Positions 26,201 to 37,400 of a stretch of 64,000 nt of DNA are shown here, piece by piece. Numbering within the stretch: the first letter of the stretch is position 1; each line of letters begins with the position of its first letter. The notes under the pieces were generated by a model that was given only the letters and a program-made list of their open reading frames with translations, did no database searches and had not been told where the DNA came from. This DNA is from Lateolabrax maculatus (lineage: Eukaryota; Chordata; Actinopteri; Acropomatiformes; Lateolabracidae): NCBI GenBank assembly GCA_031216445.1, contig CM062208.1:9860001-9924000 (forward strand). The letters run 5' to 3'. The position numbers and the translations under genes are program-made.

Positions 26201-28852
26201 ATAATTAGACTAATAGTAATAATTGTATCAGTGGTTGTTGAGCAGGAACGTGGGGGCAGCAGGTGACCAGCAATCACAGATCCAGAATCTGCAGCTCCAG
26301 AGGCAGAAATACCTGCAGAAAGCAAGAAAGCACAAAACTACAGGAAAGATGTAGAGTAACATGCATTAATGGGATAAGAATATGTACAGATGTAGTAACA
26401 AGTAACTACATTCTGAGCATTCAACGCATTCTGGGAGCGCAGTGTTCCAGTGGGGTAATACGGTACTATCAGCCCTCTAAAATATGATGGTGCCTGACCA
26501 TTAACTGCTCAAAATAAAAATAAGAACTGGAAAATGTCTTCTAAATTTACTGTATATTTCAGGCAATGACGGTGCCCCTGGTCCCCCTGGCCCCCACACC
26601 TTCATCAAAGGAGACATTGGTTTCCCCGGGATTCAAGGCTTACCGGGACCCCAGGGGCCATCTGGGCTTCCTGGACAGAAAGGACATCAAGGTGATGTTT
26701 TGCTTCAAAATGAACCCCATCGTGTAATCCCCTGTGATCCAACACTTTTCTCCCTCTCACCTATCATCCACATTCATCTTTCTAAATGCTTCATCATTTT
26801 TGTTATTTTCTCTCAGGTGTGACAGGTATTCCAGGGCCAAAAGGTGACGATGGCCTTCCTGGATATCACGGTCAGCCTGGGGCCAAAGGAGAACCTGGCC
26901 TGCCAGGGCCACAGGGTGAGAGGCTCACAGGGATGAAAGATGTGGGTAAAAGCTGTTGTGTTGTCGCTGTCATAAATTATTAATTACTCTATGTCTTTAG
27001 GACCCAGAGGACACAGTGGCCCCCCAGGACCTGACGGCGTTCCAGGTCAAGTGGGTCCACCTGGCCCCTCATCCATGGACCACGGGTTCTTGGTAACCCG
27101 TCACAGCCAAACAGTGGACATTCCAATTTGTCCTGAGGGAACCTCGCTCATATATGATGGCTACTCCTTGCTCTACGTGCAAGGCAATGAACGCTCTCAT
27201 GGACAGGACTTGGGTAAGAAACAGAAAATGTGTTTTTGTTCATGCCAATAAAGCTTTTTGAATTTGATTTGATTCAATATGAGACATAAAGAAAGAATAA
27301 AAGAAAGAAGTGAGACAGAGAAAAAGGAGAAAAAATGCACAAAGGGGGTTATTTATGGGATGAATTACAGGTCTCCTCAACCTGTGTTTTAGGTACGGCA
27401 GGCAGCTGTCTAAAGAAGTTCAGCCCCATGCCCTTCCTGTTCTGTAACATCAACAACGTGTGCAACTTTGCCTCCCGTAATGACTACTCCTACTGGCTCA
27501 CCTCCCCCGAGCCCATGCCCATGAGCATGGCACCTATCACTGGTGACAGCATCAAAAGCTTCATCAGCAGGTATGTCACCATTTCTATCAATAGTGTTCT
27601 GTTTTAGGTATATATGACGCTCATTTGACACACACACACACACTGTGCTCCTCTCATATGTGCCTGTGTACAGGTGTGCTGTGTGTGAAGCCCCAGCCAT
27701 GGTGATAGCAGTTCACAGTCAGACCATCATGATCCCACCATGCCCTCGTGGCTGGGACTCTCTGTGGATTGGCTACTCCTTTGTCATGGTAAGACAACAT
27801 GATCAGGTCTCAGTGCAAACACACAGTCTTTTTTATGTTTTGTTGAATTTTTTTTATCCAGGAAGTAGATCAGGGAGAATTGCTCATACACATTATGATG
27901 AAGTTTTGTTAATTTGGTTTGAGATTTTTTCTTTATCAATATTTTTCCTTTGCTATATTAAGACATTAGACAGCAGTACAGTAGATGAACACCAGTTAAT
28001 GAATATACCATGTACGCAAATGTTGAAAGACCTATTTACATCATGCAGTACAGTAAATACAAGTACAAATCATTCCTCCCTACCTGTCCCCAGTCCATCT
28101 TACTCCAACCTCCTCACATACCAATCCCATTCTCCAGAACTTTCCCACTTAACCCATCATCCCTACCAATGGGCAAGAAATAATAAAAATTAACATAATT
28201 TACAGACGTGTGTTTTCCCAACATCTACAGATTTTTTGGTTAATGAGCTGTTTTCATTGTGTGTGTTTGTGCAGCACACCAGTGCTGGTGCTGAGGGTTC
28301 AGGCCAGGCTTTGGCCTCCCCCGGTTCCTGCCTGGAGGAATTCCGCAGTGCTCCATTCATCGAGTGTCACGGTCGTGGTACCTGCAACTACTACGCTAAC
28401 TCCTACAGCTTTTGGCTCGCCACCATTGAAGACAATGAGATGTTTAGGTAAGGCAGAAACACTAAAAACTCTTGTTTTTGCTGACCTCCAGTGGTTTAAC
28501 TTTTCACCTTGCTGCAGTGATGTACACGTGTACTGTAGGACACCGTGACCTCACTGTTGGTTGTGGTTACAGGTGCAACAAAGCACATATTGACTACACA
28601 CAACCACACCTTTCAACAGTAATGTTTTTTGCGGTCAGACTTGAAAAAGGCTTGAAAATGCATTTCAGCCTGGTGTTATGGTTCTCACCATTATCACATT
28701 TCATTTATTTTTCATTATGAGTTCGGTAATATAAGTGGACCTCTAATGTTTTTCTCTCTGCTCTATCCAGGAAACCTGCCCCAACCACGCTAAAAGCAGG
28801 CAATCTCCGAACACACATAAGCCGCTGTCAGGTGTGCATGAAGAGGACATAA
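10402..28852 (+). CDS. col4a1: Collagen type IV alpha-1 chain, exons 2-52 (5' partial)
   Basis: The product is a subunit of the alpha1-alpha1-alpha2 collagen IV protomer that forms the basement-membrane network. Fifty-one coding exons splice in frame to 1617 residues plus stop, close to the length of a mature alpha-1 chain. The order is a cysteine-rich 7S start (GCGASCGKCDCSG), a long Gly-X-Y domain with collagen IV-type interruptions, and a 230-residue NC1 domain ending in QVCMKRT-stop. Alpha-1 identity rests on the interruption NMSEVDMEHMKG (human SMDKVDMGSMKG), on GLDMPGP, on NC1 phrases such as HGFLVTRHSQT and PMSMAPITG, on a total that matches the 52 exons of COL4A1, and on irs2 lying downstream in tandem. 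Some phrases (GEPGDIFIAPG, GDTCVQC) are closer to alpha-5, but alpha-5 pairs with IRS4 in the opposite orientation. The signal peptide exon is missing from the window. A single RGD lies at 24447-24455. Confidence 0.93.
12639..16161 (+). CDS. col4a1: col4a1 exons 4-18: phase-0 part of the triple helix
   Basis: Exons: 12639-12683, 12827-12871, 13187-13249, 13386-13439, 13810-13836, 13983-14057, 14179-14241, 14487-14522, 14614-14652, 15127-15222, 15365-15400, 15518-15577, 15834-15869, 15980-16024 and 16129-16161. Each begins with a complete Gly codon and has a length divisible by three, so single-exon skipping would keep the frame. Exon 6 carries the conserved IPGCNGTK. Interruptions fall in exons 9, 12, 13 and 15. 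Exon 15 encodes GYCIPYHDG, an interruption with a cysteine that I do not recall from mammalian alpha-1. All introns are GT-AG; the exon 13 donor (gtgctc) and exon 14 donor (gttagt) are weaker matches to the consensus. Confidence 0.9.
17073..26915 (+). CDS. col4a1: col4a1 exons 19-47: split-glycine part of the triple helix
   Basis: Exons: 17073-17133, 17339-17374, 17493-17639, 17750-17833, 17922-18005, 18288-18358, 18528-18719, 19135-19303, 19513-19605, 19805-19909, 20086-20183, 20536-20686, 20786-20899, 21104-21271, 21660-21749, 21894-22046, 22185-22283, 22493-22582, 22787-22926, 23570-23696, 23810-23890, 24361-24459, 24765-24815, 24907-25092, 25244-25377, 25622-25694, 25846-25917, 26563-26691 and 26817-26915. 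Most junctions here split a Gly codon after its first base. Junctions 24/25, 25/26, 29/30, 37/38 and 43/44 are in phase 0, and 21/22 splits an Ile codon (A|TT). Exons 22-23 carry cysteine interruptions (NEC and TCVQC) matching conserved alpha-chain sites. Exon 34 holds the alpha-1 type interruption SEVDMEHM. Confidence 0.9.
17180..17260. repeat. CA microsatellite in col4a1 intron 19
   Basis: A near-continuous (CA)n tract with a few interruptions lies between exons 19 and 20. Other CA/GT tracts in col4a1 introns are at 12412-12460 (just after the exon 3 donor), 17722-17747 (running into the exon 22 acceptor) and 19442-19468. Confidence 0.95.
18785..19035 (+). repeat. Interspersed repeat, copy 2 of 2 (col4a1 intron 25)
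   Basis: The phrases TTGGACTTGCATTCATCTGG, AATGCTAATGCTGCTC, AAGCAGCTGTTTTGCTAACA, CATGTCAACTTTACAAGGG and ATTTACAGCTTGTTGTGCTG align in order with those at 9690-10010. It is the same family and orientation as the intron 1 copy, with substantial divergence. Confidence 0.75.
23185..23310 (-). repeat. LINE/SINE-type 3' tail, reverse orientation (col4a1 intron 37)
   Basis: Read on the minus strand, the stretch contains TTCATGCCAATAAAGCAATT followed by short AATTG repeats. The phrase CATGCCAATAAAG also occurs on the plus strand at 27242-27254 in intron 48, followed by similar TTTGAATTTGATTTGA repeats. A shared tail ending in an AATAAA-like signal and short tandem repeats is typical of non-LTR retrotransposon 3' ends. 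The body of the element is not recognisable. Confidence 0.55.
26025..26470. repeat. Interspersed fish repeat in col4a1 intron 45
   Basis: Ordered phrases are AAATCATAACAGAAGTTATC, TCAAGACACTTTTCACATAG, a GA-rich stretch (26155-26200), ATCCAGAATCTGCAGCTCC, AAGCACAAAACTACAGGAA and AACATGCATTAATGGGA. I recognise this order as a dispersed element frequent in percomorph genomes. It explains why intron 45 (25918-26562) is longer than its neighbours. No coding potential is visible. Confidence 0.7.
27069..28852 (+). CDS. col4a1: col4a1 NC1 domain (exons 48-52)
   Basis: Exons 48-52 are 27001-27213, 27393-27570, 27674-27788, 28275-28447 and 28771-28852. The NC1 domain starts at about 27069, after the last Gly-Pro-Pro triplet, and is 230 residues long. 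It nucleates chain trimerisation and joins two protomers end to end. The two-fold repeat of the C4 fold is visible: GTAGSCLKKFSPMPFLFCN and the later GSCLEEFRSAPFIECHG. The methionine-rich segment PEPMPMSMAPI and the lysine in MFRKPAPTTLKAG correspond to the regions that form the sulfilimine crosslink in the family, so crosslinking competence looks intact. The stop codon TAA is at 28850-28852. Confidence 0.95.
27233..27300 (+). repeat. LINE/SINE-type 3' tail (col4a1 intron 48)
   Basis: TTCATGCCAATAAAGC is followed by TTTTTGAATTTGATTTGATT and an A-rich stretch. This is the plus-strand counterpart of the tail at 23185-23310. Confidence 0.5.
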
Positions 28853-28943
28853 ACCCCAATACCAGAGTCCTCCTTCCTAACCTGCGAGCAATTGCGCGTA
28901 CGCTGACATCCTCGACTTGCCTTTACTTCCTGTTTTCAAAGGA

Positions 28944-28951
28944 TGGTGCTA
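28944..28951 (+). promoter_or_regulatory. miR-29 8-mer seed match in col4a1 3' UTR
   Basis: The sequence is TGGTGCTA, the complement of miR-29 nucleotides 2-8 followed by A. It lies 92 bases after the stop codon, in AU-containing context. miR-29 repression of collagen IV and other matrix mRNAs is well established in vertebrates. That the site works in this species is inference. Confidence 0.7.
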
Positions 28952-30465
28952 TTTCCCTGCATGTGTGAGTGGAGAGGGACAGAGATGTGGTTTGCAGAAC
29001 AACCAGAGACTGAACATTACAAACCAAAACACAGAGACCAAGCGGACTTTTGCTCCATGCAGAACCCTTAACTAACATGATCACAACGTGTCTCTAAAGA
29101 ATGGCACCAAGTTTACCACTGCACTGAGCACATGCCCCCTAAACTGGTAAACTGGTGTTCATTTTAAAAGGGTTGTTTGTGTAAGTCAGGTGCTATTCAG
29201 TCGTACTTATCTGCCTTATTCCATTTGTTTTTCTTTTTATCTCCCTTCCTTACCAGTGCCACAGCATTCAAATATATAGCCAAATATTATTATACATTTT
29301 CACACCTTTTTATCTTGTTTAAACATACTAATGTAAAGGATGGGACTTACCACTGGTTACAGACGCTTGTCATTTGCTAAATTACCATAAAGTTGCTGAC
29401 ACAGATATATAACAATCACTCTGTTGTAAATATAATGCATTCCTGTCTAACATAGTTCAACATACTCTCCTCAGGTTATTATTGAATTACTTTGTGTGTT
29501 ATTAAGTCCATTTTTATTTATAAGATTTATGAGAATATGTTGGACTTGAGTTTATCTGATATTCCGTTGATCCAAAAACAGTGTTTTCAACATCTGACAA
29601 TCAGCGCCTTAGTAACATACAAAACAGCACTGAAATAGCATTGGCAGGTGTGTGTATGTATGTATGTAAGTGCACATATATGAATGGATTTGTGCTGCTT
29701 GGAAGTGGTGTGTGTTTTGTGACGTCTGCACGTGAATGGTCACACAACTCTGTTGTTGCCAATCCTTAACATATCTACAATAACAAATAATTTTAAAAAA
29801 GAAAAAAAACAAACACCTTTCCTATAGCTTTACTCTGTCAGAACATTGTGTGTAACAGCTGTGTTTTAAAGGATTTACTCGTCACATTTGTGAACTAAAT
29901 GTTTCTGATTTTCTGATTCCAAAGAAATGCACATGTATATATAATTACTGTTGTTATCCCTGTTGATTTAATGCAAAGTTCATTTTTCATTAAGAGTGAA
30001 GGATCATCACATCATAGTTGTACATCAGAGTCAAACACGGACAGATGAGGAGGACTGTTTTTGTCTATGGAAGTTGAGATGCTTTAGAAAGGTCTTAACA
30101 TAGGTTTGTATTTTGTTTATCCCTGAATATACAGTATTTGGTGATAACTTCAGTCTTGGTGAGCAGTATGAAGGCCTCTTGGACCACAAACCTTGTTTAT
30201 GTGTCCCTTTCAGAGCTATTGAAAGATGCAACACTTTCTACTGTTAAAGCAGTTACTCTACACTCACCAAAACATGTCTTTGTTTGTGTGTGTGCTTGGT
30301 TGTGATAAAATGCTCCATGAAGTATATACAGTATTAGCAGTGTTTGCCATCATAAAACAACAACAAACTTGATTATGGTGGGAATAATCTTAACTAATAT
30401 AACAAACAGAACATACTTCAAGCGACATTTCATTTTTTCCAGATCACATACTGTGTAATTACTGC

Positions 30466-30471
30466 AATAAA
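30466..30471 (+). terminator. col4a1: col4a1 polyadenylation signal
   Basis: A canonical AATAAA is preceded by GTAATTACTGC and followed within 30-60 bases by T/GT-rich sequence, the usual downstream element. It is the best candidate after the stop codon. Confidence 0.7.
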
Positions 30472-33400
30472 GTGATTTGTAGAACATTCTTATTAATTTG
30501 TGATAGGTGTTATTTTCTTTTTGGTTTGTATTAACCCTTACCCTTACCCTGTTTCAAATGTTTTTAAATGTTTCAAATGTGATTTCTAATACAGTGCTTT
30601 AAAGGCCACAAGAGGGCAGCACCAGCCCACTTTGTAGGTAAGTTGCTGATGATTCATGATCTCAAAGCTCTCCATTAAAGTGGTTTTTGTTGTTACTGCC
30701 ACTGGCTATATTTCCAACAAGAGGCAGCAAAATCTGACCTTAAATATTTCTTGAACCCTACTTTAAGTCCACTCTCTGCACCAACACTTCCACAGTGCGA
30801 TGCAGCCAATACCTCAGCACTTCTGCTGGGACTGTGGCCAATAAACTCGTTCACCCCGTGAAAACACAAACAGATCGATACGCTCCGCAGAGAACCAGAT
30901 AACCCTTCCTTTCATCTCCACTCTCGTGTTTCATCTATTACCGGAATCCTATCCCTTGTTTCCTCTCTTGTCACTTGACAGACAAACAGAGGCCTTGACC
31001 CCCGGCTATCTTCATAAACATGTCAAACAAGGCCTTGACCTTTGACCGGCGAATGCCAGGTCACTCAGGTGGGAGTCGCACTGGATGGCTGTACAACACC
31101 AAAAGGCCAAATGGTCAAATGACAAGTACAACTAAGAGCAATGGTCTAATGATCACGATCAAGATCGTTTGCTGCTAGGCTGAAATGTCTGCAGTTAGGG
31201 CAAAGGCTACAGTCACACACAAGAGGCTAAAAACAGTTCCTCTGCTCATATAAAGGGTCACCTGTAACAAAGGAGGTAGTTGACACACTTTTACTTTTAT
31301 TTGTTTTGTACCACACTTTTGTTTTTCTCAAGTGATGATTGAGAAATCCCATTTAAACTGGAGTATGTCACATCTTAACATAGTCAACACTATTCCTCTT
31401 TGAACATTAATATCACAATGATTATTTCTGAAGACAGCGTTATGACACTATCTGATCATTCTCGAAAAGTAGGCCTAATATATCTGAAATCATACAGAAA
31501 GTGACCGACCTCACCTTGAGAAATTTGTCTAATGTATTTTTGCCTTTGCTATTAAGTCTCTGGCATGAATGAACATTAAATGAGTAAAACTGTCATCATC
31601 TCATAAGAATTACACAGCTTGAAGAGGCCTCATGACAGATTAAAGAAACAGCCTTGTGACCAGTAGGGTGCTATTTTAAGAATTGGAAAAATGTTATAAA
31701 AACTAATTTAATGTGTCTTGTGCCGTGCTGTGTGTGGTTTTCACTTTAAGAAATTAAGCACATAAATCACTCTAATTCACATGCAAATATACACACACAA
31801 CATCAATGCCATGTGGTTAGGGTGAACGCTCAGCCTTGCTCGGGGGCTTTAGAGTTCAAAACCTTAACCTCTTTAAGTGTTTTAATCCCATGGGTTGTTT
31901 GCCAACACTGCTAAATTGAGACCTGATTTAAGTGACAATCACCTTCAGAGAAGTGGGGATTATGCTGGTAAAACCTTATAAACCAATAATCTGCCCTTTG
32001 ATCATATAGAAATATGTAAAATTATAATTTGTGCTAACTGTTTTTTGCTTATACAAGGTTGCGATGAACAAACTGGATAATTTAATTAGGGACTGGCGTT
32101 AACCATGTCTGAAAGAGTTAATTAATATATGTCAAACTGATATTGAGAACTTGACTAACTTCCTGTAATTTAATATGCCATGTTTTCCAGAATGTGTTTA
32201 CAATGCAGTGCAGGAATGCGTCCGAAGGTAAGCATGACCCTGACCTTTCTTCTGAGTGGATCAAGCACAGAGGCCACAGCCTCCACCGCACCCCCTTGAC
32301 CTCAGCAGTGCCAAATACAGATTAGCTTGCAACACAGCACGCAACACAAAACGTAAGAGAGGCCATTCAGAGCAAACCCCCACAAACATACTCAGGCACA
32401 CCCGTCAGAGAGGGACTTTGCATACCAGTGCTTTTTGCATCAGTCTGAGATTACACAAACCCCTACAGTCGGAGGTGAATACAGTGAATGATTCCATATT
32501 AAGTTTAAAGTTCATATCAGCAGCGACAGGCATTGGTGCTGTAGTTGGAGAGAAACTAATAAGATGGAGTGATTGTTTTACTCTCCCAATTAATGAAAGT
32601 CCCATCATGCAAAGAAAGACATTGAAATGAACTAAATTCAGCGTAATTCAAAATTCACCAAGGAATGTTTCTGATGTTAATGTGATTGTAGTCTCTGTGG
32701 TACCTAACCTGCAAACAGTTAAGCTCATTAGTGGGTGGAGCACTTTACAGCTGAATAGGTCAGGTTTTCAACAGTGTGCAAAAGGTATGTGGAACCTGAG
32801 CAACAGGCAAAAGAGCTAAGGTACATCTACGTTGTTCTATATGTATAAAATCACCTTAAAGTGTTGAGCTGTAGATTTGCTATGATTTCTTTCTTCATCT
32901 TTTTTTTGATTTATTGGTTTAGATTCCTTGTAGTATAGGCACATAATTGATGCATTGTGTCAGAGGTATTAAGCGAATGCTTACAAAAGATTCAGCAAGA
33001 AAGAGTGCTTTAATGGCTCCTGCAAATGCTGGACATGCTGGGACTTGGTACACATGCTTCTCTGACACCTTCTTCACTACTGATCAAACCTATTGTCTGG
33101 GACCATGATCATGACACATCAAGCCTTTCAGTTTTTTTTTTTTTTTTCTTTTGAATAATACCAGTGTATTTTTTTCCATCCCACAAAACAGCCTATTGTC
33201 CTATTACTGTCTGTTTTGCTGGTTGCCTTGAACACAATTATCCAATTGTTTTCAGAAATCCATTCACAGTCTCAGCATGTGGAGACTTACTGCTGCTTTT
33301 AAATCATGTTAGACAGGATTTAAGCTAATTACACAGATAATTATATACAAATTATCAGGTTTAATGTTGAACAGGTTTCTTTTGTTATTGCGCTTTGTTA

Positions 33401-34451
33401 CTTCTGCTGGTGAAGAGGCAAAAAATCAACAAACAAAAACTAACAACTAAACGCAATATCTAGCTTTAAACCTTCACATACCTTTTATTTTGCGACCTGA
33501 CTGATGTTGCCATCCTTCTGCAGCTCCATTATTAGCTCAGACACATAGACCATTAGCAGAACCTTTGAAATAGGTTCTTCCCTGTTTTCCCCAGCAGCTG
33601 CTTTATGAGCGGAGGATCATGTCTTGAGATCTCACCCAGACACAGTGCAACCCTAGGTCCATGCTAGACCCCTTTAATGTCTTGGAATTGAGTTAAAGAT
33701 GTATAGTCAGAAATTTGTGTGAAGATGTGCCACCCCCAGTTATTTTATCCACGGCATTTGTTGCCTAACTCTATAATTTTACCCAAACTACAAAAAACGT
33801 GGAATCAAATACAGTGGAAGTGAATGGATGCACAGACCTCATTGTGAGTATCTATTATTGGAGCTTCTTTATACTGAAGAAATAGTCTGACAATGTGGTC
33901 TTAAATGGGGACTAATTCATTACTTTGTCACTTAGTGACAAGCTTAACCCTGTGGTTAAGGCCTTATACTTTGGTGCAGGAGATTTGGGGTTTAAGGCTT
34001 GGGTACTGTGGAGATTAATGCTCAGTTTTCTTTCAGTTTCAGTTTTAGGTGAGACATTTTGTGCTGTGTCAATTTGTAATTTTCAATTGTAATTTTTCAA
34101 ATTGAAATATGTTTGGTTAAAAACAACAGGAACAGACTGAAGAAAAGAAAGTGACGGCTATTGACCATTCTGGGATGGCATCACTGCTGTGTTTGCTTAA
34201 TAGGGATCTGAGATGGAGGATGATTAAAATGCATAATGTTTGTTGTTTTTTAGTTGGAAAAAACAAAATCAGACCATTTCTTTCAATTTGAGAGACTGTA
34301 GTAGTGATTGTATCATGTTTTTGCCTCAATTTCTGATGTACAAAGATGACATAATTCCATCTGTACAACTTGGCTCTCATGTGATCTGTGATCACGATCT
34401 CAGCATGATCGGAAATGTGATGTGCTCGGATAAAGCCAAACATGGTGCTTC

Positions 34452-34494
34452 TTCCTCCTCCTCCTCCTCCTCCTCCTCCTACTCCTCTTCCTCC
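34452..34494. repeat. (TCC)n trinucleotide microsatellite
   Basis: About ten consecutive CTC/TCC units are followed by imperfect TCC/TTCC units. Confidence 0.95.
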
Positions 34495-37400
34495 ATAGAC
34501 ATTTCAACTCAATGCACAGTGTCCACTAGAAATATGGAAATAGCGTGGCAGTGTATGAATGAGAGGAGAACAGAACGCCTCCACAGCCGAGTGGAGGAGT
34601 AAAAAGGAAGAGTGGACGTCACTAACAGAGAGTGCGTGGGCACAAGAGGAAGAGTGGGAGTGAATTTGTGGGAGGCCTTCCAGTATAACTCTCAATCTGT
34701 CTTTTGTCTTTATTCTTCACAACTATACAGCTCTTAATCTTAATCTTTTAATCTTCTTTCAGTGCCTTCCTCTTGATTTAAGGGCAAATACCTGCTGTAC
34801 CCCTACACTGTGATCTATACATTAAATGGTGCTTTGCAATTAACACCATTATCACCAGCTAATATTTTCTCTCACCCAGCCTCTTATTTTGCTGCAATTT
34901 GTCCATCTGCTGTGAGGGAAGAAGATCCCAATAAAGAGACATTGGTTTTTCTCTTGCCCAAAGAAACACAAAAAGAAAAAGAGAAACAATGTCCTAAGAA
35001 AAAGATAAAATCAAACCAAAGATGGTTTTAGGGACTTCCTAAAGTCTTGCTGTCACCTTGAGGTTTGCCAGGCAACCAGTAGAGACTTTATAAAACCACT
35101 GCTCGTGATTTACCACTACTTAACTAACCGGCTGCTGGCTGTAACTTTATATTTAATAGACGGATATTAAAGTGGTATCAACCTTCACATCTAACTCTTG
35201 TCAAGAAAGCAAAAATGTTGCACTATTGTTTTGAATACTGAAGAAGCTACTGAAAAGTATTCATAGATATCTCAGAATTTAAGCTTGAGCAGGAAGAAGG
35301 ATAACATTTAAGACAACCATTTGTGGTGAAATGACTGCCAGTCAGCAAAGGAGGGTCTGCCCAGCCCGTCTGGACCGTTAGTACGATCAGATGGTTGGCA
35401 TTCTTGGACCGTCCATGTCTAGTACTGGAAACTGAGAATGAGGATGGGACATGGTGTGTGTGGAAGTCACACAAAAAGGAAACCATAGAAACCATCCACA
35501 GAAATGGAGGCGTAACTGCCAGACAGAAGAGGTCATGAAATACACTGCATGAGATTACATCCCATCAAATCGTCATAACTACATATGCAGAAGTCAAAGA
35601 GTTGATTAATATGTTGAGAAAGCAGAGCAGGAATGTTTACTGTGGATATCTGCAGTTGCATTGATTAATTTATCTGGACAGAGCATCTGTTCTTTGACAA
35701 GGGCCTTTCAGGAGTGGATGTATCCATCCTCATTCTTGGGTTATATATGCAGTTCATGTTTGCAGCGTTAAACCACAGAGAAAAAGGTACACTCTGTACG
35801 GGCCAGTCTTCACACCAATAAGGAATAGCGATTAGGTACTGTTCTTTCCTGAGTGCGAGAGGAGGATTGTGGGTGTTGTGTGAACATTAGCAGCTAAGGG
35901 TGTGAAGGCTCATAGTTAAAATTACATTTCTCTGTACAAAACAACTTTTTCCTCTTGTAGTTAACCAGGAATGTCAATAAAGAACACACATGATCAGGTG
36001 AAAATGTTTCGTATTGTAGTTTAAGCACAACTGTGAAGAACTGAAATATCTCATCCATGACTGACCAGTATTACTGTCATGATTGACCAAACTGATAGCA
36101 ACACTTTTTTCAGATTTTATGGTCTTGTCACACCTTAATGTAAATTACCAACTAATGATTATTAAACTACATGTTGAGAAAAAATGCACAATTGATTATG
36201 CGTGACACTGCCATCTGTCTTAATGTCACTTCATCATGTAAAGGGTTGGGGGGGAGCTCTTGGCTCACTGCACAGTATGCATTGGCTGTGTTTAAAAGAC
36301 TACACCGTAACTCACATTCTAATTTGCACAGCAGACAAATCTATAACAGCATATCATACTTAGTAAATAACCTTTTACTGTGTTTCATGCTAAATTACCT
36401 CAGTTAATATTGCAAGCTGGATGCAGGAATCTCTCACTGACTTGGCTGCTTCATTTACATGCTGAGTGGAATCATCACTTAACTCAAGCACCATTAACAA
36501 ATGTGCTCCCACTAACAGAAGCCCAATCACAACAGATGAAAGGGCCACGCATGCTGAAGCTAACCAGCTACATCTACTAATGCTGAGAATGCTCAGCAAC
36601 TAAGTGGATGGTGAGGTTTTCAATGAAAAAAAAAAAATAATAAAACCTTTTCGCTTTTATATATTGTAGATACACTGCACCTCAGGCTGCAAAGAACTTC
36701 TGAGTATAGCTATGCATAATCTATTGTGTCCTATGTGAGTTGTGCCCCTGGTTATCTGATGACATTGTCTACGATGTTGTTTGCTCTTTTAGAAAACTGG
36801 ATTGTTGATTTTCTCAGCAGCTGCTGAATTATTGAAAGAAGCTATCATCACACCAGCAGACCAAGTATTTACAGTACTATTAGGTTTGTTGTGGTGTTAA
36901 TGGGCCCCTTCCATTAGCCTTTGTGAAGGCCAGCGTAACACCTGCATCAACAAAAACACATGCACATGTACACACACACACACACACACCCCCACACAAA
37001 CACACACACAAATACTGTCACACAGTTGTTGTGGGGGGACCCTCATGGGAGTTAGTTGTTTTTCAGCAGTGGTCTGAACACGTCAGAAAATGTGCTTACA
37101 CCATGGCAACACATGCTGGCTCAACAGTATTATGGAGCGTGGCTGTCCTTCAATGTCTCAGGAGACTCCAGATTAAACACACAATCACATACATGGAGCC
37201 CTATGGCGACAGCACATGTGAAGGATGTAACAGAGCTCTAAAGACTTTGGCTTTCTTGGTTACCTTCTGTTTGTGTATGCATGTGTGTTTCCAACCTTTT
37301 TATATTTGGGTGCCATGGATGCTTTCCATCATCATGGGCAATGAGGGGAAAGCTATAAAGAGCGAGCTGCAATTGTGAACCCCTCAAGAGAGATAACGGA

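Larger units (their letters stand above)
28853..30490 (+). other. col4a1: col4a1 3' UTR
   Basis: No further exon is needed after the TAA at 28850-28852. A canonical AATAAA lies at 30466-30471, placing cleavage near 30490 and giving a 3' UTR of about 1.6 kb, similar to mammalian COL4A1. A perfect 8-mer miR-29 seed match lies at 28944-28951, and a Pumilio-type TGTAAATA at 29425-29432. Several short frames here are chance ORFs. Confidence 0.8.

Noticed and set aside
10402..28852. Alternative identities: alpha-5 or alpha-3 collagen IV
   Set aside because: Some phrases fit alpha-5, but the SEVDMEHM interruption, GLDMPGP, the NC1 residues, the exon count and the tandem irs2 neighbour favour alpha-1. 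NC1 clearly differs from alpha-3.
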